Assembly (NCBI RefSeq): GCF_000185965.1
Contig: NC_014924.1
Span: 1,922,001 to 1,986,000, forward strand
Source of the DNA: Pseudoxanthomonas suwonensis 11-1
Lineage (GTDB): Bacteria > Pseudomonadota > Gammaproteobacteria > Xanthomonadales > Xanthomonadaceae
Reading direction: 5' to 3'
Length of the DNA stretch: 64,000 nt
The position numbers and the translations under genes are program-made. Positions 55,686-64,000 of this stretch are shown piece by piece (position 1 is the first letter of the stretch; the number at the start of each line of letters is the position of its first letter). A model generated the notes under the pieces. The model was not told the DNA's origin. It did not search any database and saw nothing but the letters and a program-made list of their open reading frames with translations.

Positions 55686-58124
55686 TCAGGGCGGCGCCGC
55701 GCGCGCCGCCCCTTCCGCGTCTCCCACGGGCGTGTGCGTCGCACCCACGCCCGCCACCCGGAACTGCACCTGCGCCCAGGCCCCGTTGTCGGCCAGCGCC
55801 GACAGCAGGTGGGTACCGGCGCCGGCCGTCGCGTAGTCGTGGGCGAACGGGCGTCCGCCCTCGGTACGCGCGATCCAGCGCCCGTCCAGCAGCCACTGCA
55901 CCGGCGAAGTCGTGCCCAGTGCGCGCACCTGCAGCTGCAGGCGGCCGCTCCCGCCCGGTGCCGGCGCCAGGGTGGCACGATCCGCGATCCCCGATATGTG
56001 CAGGGCGACGGTCGCCTCGCGGCCGTCGTCGGCGCAGTCCGGCGCCAGCGCCGGCAAGGCCGAGGCCTGGCGCTGGGCCGCGGTGAGCCAGGGCGAGAGC
56101 AGCGCCGGCCAGCGCGCGATCTCGGCCTCGCGAACCGGATGCTCGAGACTGCAGGAAGCGGACAGACGCAGGCCGCTGCGCGCATCAACCTGGAAGCGTT
56201 CGCGGCCCGGACTCCACAGCCGCGCCTCGCGCTCGGCGAAGGTCGGCGGAACGGCGCCATCCAGGCTCCAGGCACGCAGCCGGCGCTGGCATAGCGGCGC
56301 GGGGGTATCGGCCGCGGCGATGCCCAGCGGCCAGCACACGTCGACCGCTTCGACCGGAGCCGGCCGCGGCAGCGGGTCGGCATCGCCGGGCTGGTGCGGC
56401 AGTCCGTCCAGGGTGTCCAGCAGCAACGGCAACGCCGTGACCGCGCCGTACTGGCCGGGCAGCGGCGTGCCGTCCGGCCGTCCTACCCACACGCCCACCG
56501 TGTAGCGGCGGGTGCCGCCGATCGCCCAGGCGTCGCGGAAGCCGTAACTGGTGCCGGTTTTCCACGCCACGGGCGGCGTACGCGAGCCGAACGCGCCGCT
56601 CGCATATCCGGGCCGCGGCGCCGCCTGCAGCACCTCGCGTACGATCCAGGCCGCGCCCGGCGACAGCAGGCGCCGCTCCAGTAGCGGATCCTCGTCGCGG
56701 TAGCGCACCTGTCCGGCCACGCCGCCGCGCTGCAGAGCGGTATAGGCGCCGACCAGGTCCTCCAGTCGCGCGGAGGTACCGCCCAGGATCAGCGGCAGCC
56801 CCGGACGCGCACCGCGCGGGAAACGCAGTGGCAGGCCCGCGTGTCCAAGCCGTGCCGCGAACCGCGCCGGGCCAACCCGCTCCAGCAGGTCCACCGCCGG
56901 CACGTTGAGCGACAGCCGCAACGCCGCGGCGGCACTGACCGGGCCGTTGAAGGCCTCGCCGAAGTTGCCGGGGCGGTAGCCGCCGAAGTCCTGCGGCGCG
57001 TCCACCAGCAGGCTCTCCGAGTGGACCAGGCCCTGGTCCAGGGCCATGCCGTACAGGAACGGCTTGAGGGTGGATCCGGGCGAGCGCCAGGCCCGGACCA
57101 TGTCCACGTGGCCCAGGCGTCCGCTGTCGGCGAACTCCGCCGAACCGATGTAGGCCAGGGTCTTCAGGCTGGCGTTGTCGACCACCAGCAGGGCCGCCGA
57201 GGTGCGCGGCGGCAGCGCGCTGAAGTAGGCGGCGACGCGCTCCTCCAGGTCGCGCTGCAGGTTGGCGTCGACCGTGGTCGCAAGGCGACGCGCGCGTGGA
57301 TGGTCCTGGCGCAGGCGCTGCGCCAGCAAGGCTGCGTGCTGCGGGACACGCAGCGAACGCGCGACCACCGGTTCGAGCCTGGCGTCCTCGACCTGTTCCG
57401 GCGTCCACCGGCCCAGCGCCTGCATCCGCGCCAGCACCTTGTCGCGCGCCGCGCGCGCGGCTTCCGGATGGCGGTCCGGGCGCAGCCGGCTGGGTGCCTG
57501 CGGCAGCACCGCCAGCAGCGCCGCCTCGGCCGGGGACAGCGCCGCGGCCGGCTTGCCCAGGTAGGCCCAGCTGGCCGCCTCCACGCCCTCGATGGTGCCG
57601 CCGAACGGCGCGCGCTCCAGGTACAGCTGCAGGATCTGGTCCTTGGACAGGCGCATTTCCAGCTGCACCGCGCGCGCCATCTGCCGCAGCTTGCCCGGGC
57701 CGCTGCGGGTGTCGTGTCCGTCGAGGATGCGCGCGACCTGCATGCTCAGGGTCGAACCGCCGGAGACGATGCGGCCGCTGCGCAGCCACTGCCAGCCCGC
57801 GCGCGCCATCGCCACCGGATTGATGCCCGGATGCCGCCGGAACCAGCGGTCCTCGTAGGTCAGCAGCGCATCCAGGTACAGCGGCGAGACCGACTCGACC
57901 GTGGCCGGATAGCGCCAGATCCCGTCGCGGTCGGCGAACGCGCGCAGCGGCGTGCCGTCGGCGGCGGTGACCACGGTGGCGGTGCCATCGGCCCCGGGCA
58001 GCGGCGGCGGGAACGCCAGGTCCAGCACCAGCAGGAGCACGAGCACGGCGGCCAGGCCCAGGCGTAGCCAGGTCCAGGCGCGCCGGCGGCGCGATGCCCG
58101 TGTGGTGTCCGTATCCCGCCGCAT
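55686..58124 (-). CDS. pbpC: Penicillin-binding protein 1C
   Basis: The 812-residue bifunctional peptidoglycan synthase has one membrane anchor (LRLGLAAVLVLLLVLDLAF, residues 20-38) and a GT51 transglycosylase domain with the catalytic Glu91 in EDRWFRRHPGINPVAMARA. The transpeptidase motifs are STLK (Ser351), SLN (405-407) and KTG (522-524). The C-terminal BiPBP-type domain starts near residue 720. PbpC is accessory to the main PBP1a/1b. In many gammaproteobacteria it is next to an alpha-2-macroglobulin (yfhM) gene; no such gene lies here. The start at 58124 has a weak GGGAAC ribosome site. Confidence 0.93.
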   Translation of the reverse strand: MRRDTDTTRASRRRRAWTWLRLGLAAVLVLLLVLDLAFPPPLPGADGTATVVTAADGTPLRAFADRDGIWRYPATVESVSPLYLDALLTYEDRWFRRHPGINPVAMARAGWQWLRSGRIVSGGSTLSMQVARILDGHDTRSGPGKLRQMARAVQLEMRLSKDQILQLYLERAPFGGTIEGVEAASWAYLGKPAAALSPAEAALLAVLPQAPSRLRPDRHPEAARAARDKVLARMQALGRWTPEQVEDARLEPVVARSLRVPQHAALLAQRLRQDHPRARRLATTVDANLQRDLEERVAAYFSALPPRTSAALLVVDNASLKTLAYIGSAEFADSGRLGHVDMVRAWRSPGSTLKPFLYGMALDQGLVHSESLLVDAPQDFGGYRPGNFGEAFNGPVSAAAALRLSLNVPAVDLLERVGPARFAARLGHAGLPLRFPRGARPGLPLILGGTSARLEDLVGAYTALQRGGVAGQVRYRDEDPLLERRLLSPGAAWIVREVLQAAPRPGYASGAFGSRTPPVAWKTGTSYGFRDAWAIGGTRRYTVGVWVGRPDGTPLPGQYGAVTALPLLLDTLDGLPHQPGDADPLPRPAPVEAVDVCWPLGIAAADTPAPLCQRRLRAWSLDGAVPPTFAEREARLWSPGRERFQVDARSGLRLSASCSLEHPVREAEIARWPALLSPWLTAAQRQASALPALAPDCADDGREATVALHISGIADRATLAPAPGGSGRLQLQVRALGTTSPVQWLLDGRWIARTEGGRPFAHDYATAGAGTHLLSALADNGAWAQVQFRVAGVGATHTPVGDAEGAARAAPP

Positions 58125-58195
58125 CCCGTGTTCCCTGCCCGCGCAGCCGCCATTTGAAGCGATCCGGCGGCCGCGCGGAAGCCGCCTGCCCTGCA

Positions 58196-58225
58196 CAAAA
58201 GCAAAGGGGCCGGTTGCCCGGCCCC
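58196..58225 (-). terminator. Rho-independent terminator of the acyl-CoA dehydrogenase gene
   Basis: On the minus strand a perfect 8-bp stem (arms 58218-58225 and 58206-58213, GGGGCCGG) with a TTGC loop on the top strand is followed by T-rich sequence (the A-rich 58197-58205). It lies 26 bases after the dehydrogenase stop and separates it from pbpC. Confidence 0.85.
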
Positions 58226-58251
58226 CTGCACGTCACTCCACCGCCTGCGGA

Positions 58252-59400
58252 TCAGCGCAGGCCGGTCTCGCTGCGGGCGATGACCAGGCGCTGGATCTCC
58301 GAGGTGCCCTCGTAGATTTCGGTGATCTTGGCGTCGCGGAAGTACCGCTCCAGCGGCATCTCCTTCGAATAGCCCATGCCGCCGTGGATCTGCACCGCCT
58401 GGTGGGTGATCCACATTGCCGCCTCGGAGGCGGTCAGCTTGGCGATCGCGGCCTCGGCCGAGAACGGCTTGCCCTGGCCCTTCAGCCACGCCGCGCGCAG
58501 CGTCAGCAGCAGCGCTGCGTCGAGCTTGCACTTCATGTCGGCGATCTTGGCCTGGGTCATCTGGAAGGTGCCGATCGGCGAACCGAAGGCCTTGCGCTCC
58601 CTCACGTACTCGATGGTCTTCTCGTAGGCGGCCCTGGCAATGCCGATGGCCTGCGAGGCGATGCCGATGCGGCCGGCGTCCAGCACGCTCATGGCGATCT
58701 TGAAGCCCTGGCCCTCGACGCCGACGACCTCTTCCGGACGCGCGACGTAGTCGGCGAACTCGATCTCGCAGGTGGCCGAGGCGCGGATGCCCAGCTTCGG
58801 CTCGGTCTTGCCGCGGTGGAAGCCCTCGCGGCTGGTGTCGATCATGAAGGCGGTGATGCCGCGCGAACCCTGCTCCGGGTTGGTGACCGCGAACAGGATG
58901 ATGTAGCGGGCGACCGGACCGGAGGTGATCCAGCTCTTCTTGCCGTTGATGACGTAGCTGCCGTCGTCCTGGCGCACGGCGCGGCAGCGCATGTTCGAGG
59001 CGTCCGAACCGGACTGCGGCTCGGTCAGGGCGAACGCGCCGATCTCGCGGCCCTCGGCCACGGCGCGCACGTACAGCTGCTTCTGCTCCTCGTTGCCGTT
59101 CTTGAGGATGCCGGTGCAGAACAGCGAGTTGTTGACCGACATGATCGTGGAATGGGCCGCGTCGCCAGCGGCGATCTCGATCATCGCCAGCGCGTAGGCG
59201 ACCGGGTCCATGCCGGCGCCGCCGTACTCGGCCGGCACCTCGATGCCCATCAGGCCGTTCTCGCCCAGCAGCCTGATGTTGTCCAGCGGGAACTCGCCGT
59301 TGCGGTCGAAGTGCTCGGCGCTCGGCGCGATCACTTCCTGCGCGATGCGGCGGGCCACGTCCTGCAGCATCAGTTGTTCTTCGGTGAAGCTGAAATCCAC
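58252..59400 (-). CDS. Short-chain acyl-CoA dehydrogenase
   Basis: The 382-residue flavoenzyme has FALTEPQSGSDASNM and NGKKSWITSGPVARY for FAD and substrate, and the catalytic Glu in TEIYEGTSEIQRLVI. The length and the TEIYEGTSEIQR motif fit the butyryl/short-branched-chain group. It probably works in fatty-acid or branched-chain amino-acid breakdown with ETF. It is divergent from the SahR-like gene across 123 bases, and closed by a strong terminator. It is unlike the glutaryl-CoA type at 6753-7916. Confidence 0.9.
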   Translation of the reverse strand: MDFSFTEEQLMLQDVARRIAQEVIAPSAEHFDRNGEFPLDNIRLLGENGLMGIEVPAEYGGAGMDPVAYALAMIEIAAGDAAHSTIMSVNNSLFCTGILKNGNEEQKQLYVRAVAEGREIGAFALTEPQSGSDASNMRCRAVRQDDGSYVINGKKSWITSGPVARYIILFAVTNPEQGSRGITAFMIDTSREGFHRGKTEPKLGIRASATCEIEFADYVARPEEVVGVEGQGFKIAMSVLDAGRIGIASQAIGIARAAYEKTIEYVRERKAFGSPIGTFQMTQAKIADMKCKLDAALLLTLRAAWLKGQGKPFSAEAAIAKLTASEAAMWITHQAVQIHGGMGYSKEMPLERYFRDAKITEIYEGTSEIQRLVIARSETGLR

Positions 59401-59464
59401 GATGACCCCTCCGGTCGGTATTTGTCGCGATTGTAACCACTACGCCATTCGCTGGCGTATGCGG

Positions 59465-59512
59465 TTGACCGCCGCCAGCGTGACGGCGGACAATCATCGC
59501 TATATCGCGATA
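59465..59512 (+). promoter_or_regulatory. Candidate promoter with TATCGCGATA palindrome before the SahR-metH operon
   Basis: TTGACC (59465-59470) and GACAAT (59489-59494) are 18 bases apart. Just behind, near the start point, is the perfect palindrome TATCGCGATA (59503-59512), which abuts the AGGAAG ribosome site of the regulator gene. A dimeric ArsR protein could block transcription from there. The palindrome is seen; the binding is inferred by analogy with SahR autoregulation. Confidence 0.6.
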
Positions 59513-59523
59513 GGAAGATATTC

Positions 59524-60453
59524 ATGGATCTGGAGGACTGGTCGACCCGGCTGAAGGTGTTCGCGGACGCGACCCGGGTACGCCTGCTCGCCCTGCTGGA
59601 ACTGGAGGAGCTGACCGTGGCCGAGCTGTCGGCCGTCACCCGCCTGGCCCAGCCGCGCGTGTCCACCCACCTGGCCCGGCTCAAGGAGGCCGGCCTGGTC
59701 CGCGACCGCCGCGCGGGCGTGTCCGCCTACTACCGTTTCGACGAGGCCATCCTGGACCCGGCGCAGCGCGCATTGTGGCAGGCGCTGAGCACCGGAAGCG
59801 ACGACCCCCTGCTGCGCCAGGACGCCGAGCGCCTGCCGTCGGTGCTGGCGGCCCGCGCCGCCGACCAGAACTGGGCCGACAGCGTGGCCGGCGACATGGA
59901 GCGCCACTACTCCCCCGGGCGCACCTGGGAGGCGCTGGCGCGCAGCGCGCTGCCGCTGCTGCACACCGGCGACGTGCTCGACATCGCCTCCGGCGACGGC
60001 GTGCTGGCCGAGCTGCTGGCGCCGCATTCGCGCCGCTACGTCTGCGTCGACACCAGCGCCCGCGTGGTCGCCGCCGCCAGCGAGCGCCTGCGCCGGCTGG
60101 AGAACGTCGAGGTGCGCGAGGGCGACATGCACGCCCTGCCCTTCGGACCCGGCAGCTTCGACCTGGTGGTGCTGATGCACGCCCTCACCTACGCCGAACG
60201 CCCGGCGGTGGCGGTGGCCGAAGGCGCGCGCGTGCTGCGCAAGGGCGGGCGCCTGCTGCTGACCAGCCTGGCCCGGCACGAGCACAAGGCGGTGGTCGAC
60301 ACCTACGGCCACGTCAACCTCGGCTTTGCCGCCAAGGACCTGCGCAAGTTCGCGGAGAAGGCCGGACTGGTGGTCACCAGCCTGGAGACCGTGACCCGCG
60401 AGCGCCGCCCGCCGCACTTCGAAGTGATCTCGCTGATCGCCCACAAGCCCTGA
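59524..60453 (+). CDS. sahR: SahR-like ArsR regulator fused to a SAM-dependent methyltransferase domain
   Basis: The 309-residue protein has an N-terminal ArsR winged helix ([52 protein letters not shown], residues 10-70) and a C-terminal class I methyltransferase fold from about residue 125 (VLDIASGDG at 151-159, [14 protein letters not shown]). SahR was described in Proteobacteria as an ArsR-type regulator with such a domain that senses S-adenosylhomocysteine and controls metH, metF and ahcY. Position directly before the split metH fits. No metal-binding cysteines of classical ArsR are seen. Seven bases separate it from the next gene. Confidence 0.85.
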   Translation: MDLEDWSTRLKVFADATRVRLLALLELEELTVAELSAVTRLAQPRVSTHLARLKEAGLVRDRRAGVSAYYRFDEAILDPAQRALWQALSTGSDDPLLRQDAERLPSVLAARAADQNWADSVAGDMERHYSPGRTWEALARSALPLLHTGDVLDIASGDGVLAELLAPHSRRYVCVDTSARVVAAASERLRRLENVEVREGDMHALPFGPGSFDLVVLMHALTYAERPAVAVAEGARVLRKGGRLLLTSLARHEHKAVVDTYGHVNLGFAAKDLRKFAEKAGLVVTSLETVTRERRPPHFEVISLIAHKP

Positions 60454-60460
60454 GACCGAC

Positions 60461-61551
60461 ATGCCCCGTTCCCTGCCCTGGCTGCATCCCGAACGCGTCG
60501 CCCTGCTCGAGCGCGCCCTGCGCGAACGCATCCTGGTCATCGACGGGGCCATGGGCACGATGATCCAGCGCCACCAGCTGGAAGAGGCCGACTACCGCGG
60601 CGAGCGTTTCGCCGAAGGTTACGACCGCCAGCACCACGCCGCGCACGACGGCCACGGCCCGGGTTGCGGCCACGACCTCAAGGGCAACAACGACCTGCTG
60701 CTGCTGACCCGGCCGGAGGTGATCGAGGGCATCCACCGCGCCTACCTGGAGGCTGGCGCCGACCTGGTCGAGACCAACACATTCAACGCCACCTCGGTCA
60801 GCCAGGCCGACTACCACCTCGAGCACCTGGTGCATGAGTTGAACAGGGCCGGCGCCGCGCTGGCGCGCAAGGCCTGCGACGAGGTGGAGAAGGCCACGGA
60901 CCAGCCGCGCTTCGTGATCGGCGTGCTCGGCCCGACCAGCCGCACTGCATCGATCAGTCCGGACGTCAACGATCCCGGCTTCCGCAACACCAGCTTCGAC
61001 GAACTGCGCGGCGCCTATCGCGAAGCCGTGGAAGGACTCATCGACGGTGGCGCCGACACGATCATGGTCGAGACCATCTTCGACACGCTCAACGCCAAGG
61101 CCGCGCTGTTCGCCATCGAGGAAGTGTTCGAGGCACGCGGCGCGCGCCTGCCGGTGATGATCTCCGGCACCATCACCGACGCCTCCGGCCGCACCCTGTC
61201 CGGGCAGACCGCGGAGGCCTTCCACACCTCGCTCGCCCATGCGCGGCCGCTGTCGATCGGCCTGAACTGCGCGCTGGGCGCGCGTGACCTGCGTCCGCAC
61301 GTGGAGGCGCTGGCTAAGGTCTCGCCGTACTACGTCAGTGCCCATCCCAATGCCGGCCTGCCCAACGCCTTCGGCGGCTACGACGAGACACCGGAGGAGA
61401 TGGCCGCGACCCTGCGCGAATTCGCCGAGGCCGGCCTGCTCAACCTGGTCGGTGGCTGTTGCGGCACCACGCCCGACCATATCCGCGCCATCGCCGAGGC
61501 CGTGCGTGGACTGCCGCCACGTGTTCCCGCCGGCGCGCTGGAGCAGGCCGC

Positions 61552-61555
<4 letters not shown>
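60461..61555 (+). CDS. metH: Methionine synthase, homocysteine-binding module (split MetH part 1)
   Basis: The 364-residue protein equals only the first domain of MetH. Zinc ligands are Cys270 (GLNCALG), Cys333 and Cys334 ([10 protein letters not shown]), and the start [22 protein letters not shown] is canonical. It binds and activates homocysteine. Residues 58-72 hold a His/Gly-rich insertion ([16 protein letters not shown]) absent from E. coli MetH. The remaining domains are in the next gene, whose ATG overlaps this stop (ATGA). Such split MetH genes are usual in xanthomonads. Confidence 0.93.

Positions 61556-64000
<2,445 letters not shown>

Noticed and set aside
59401-60460. SAM or B12 riboswitch before the metH operon
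   Set aside because: The leader before the regulator gene is too short, and no conserved riboswitch core (B12 box or SAM kink-turn) is visible; control seems to be by the SahR-like protein.

Overview
The window is a 64 kb piece of a chromosome from a high-GC (roughly 70 %) gammaproteobacterium, most probably a member of the Xanthomonadaceae/Lysobacteraceae (Pseudoxanthomonas, Luteimonas, Lysobacter or Stenotrophomonas-like). The reasons are the dapB-carA-carB-greA-(RpfE-like)-recJ order, the methionine synthase split into two genes, a class I and a class II fumarase side by side with purB, a PilH-type regulator, and GTG/TTG starts on several housekeeping genes. Genus is an inference; no rRNA gene is present. 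I see no tRNA, rRNA, CRISPR array, prophage or intact insertion sequence. The DNA looks like stable core chromosome with intergenic palindromic repeats.

Layout. 1-8 kb: 3' end of a ubiquinone hydroxylase (UbiM type), an FMN reductase, asparagine synthetase coupled to a fused 2-oxoacid dehydrogenase E1, two duplicated acetyltransferases and glutaryl-CoA dehydrogenase. 8-19 kb: small envelope and housekeeping genes (two glycine-zipper proteins, TatD, TcdA, a c-type cytochrome, cold-shock protein, DUF456, phospholipase A, ArsC, GST, class I fumarase) and a SigJ/AhpD-like pair. 18-21 kb: a membrane LytTR regulator divergent from an acyltransferase, with phased direct repeats between them. 20-31 kb: recJ, RpfE-like, greA, carB, carA, dapB, DUF2058, slyX, an FKBP isomerase with a duplicated N-domain and a glutathione peroxidase, all on the minus strand. 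31.9-36.9 kb: a seven-gene YtrA-type GntR/ABC operon behind a near-consensus promoter that contains a palindromic operator; it ends with a GSGD-repeat protein and two DUF2884 proteins. 36.9-40.5 kb: fumC and purB, divergent across a 0.7 kb gap holding two related, structured inverted-repeat elements. 40.7-43.4 kb: a translationally coupled VOC / ribosomal oxygenase / acetyltransferase operon. 43.7-49.5 kb: the complete 2-oxoglutarate dehydrogenase complex (sucA, sucB, lpdA). 49.5-58.2 kb: a small membrane protein, LOG-family enzyme, AcuI/YhdH reductase, GH16 glucanase, PilH, CbpA, Hsp20, peroxiredoxin and PbpC. 58.2-64 kb: an acyl-CoA dehydrogenase, divergent from a SahR-like ArsR-methyltransferase regulator that heads the split metH operon, which runs off the right edge.

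How the genes work together. Central carbon metabolism is strongly represented (2-oxoglutarate dehydrogenase, two fumarases, two acyl-CoA dehydrogenases), with arginine/pyrimidine precursor (carAB), lysine/diaminopimelate (dapB), purine (purB) and methionine (metH) biosynthesis. The best candidates for less-described biology are the YtrA operon, the SahR-metH unit with a perfect palindrome at the promoter, the covarying inverted-repeat pair at 38.6-39.0 kb, and the LytTR/acyltransferase module. Coordinates of starts were checked against the nucleotide sequence; functions rest on recognised motifs, not on database searches.
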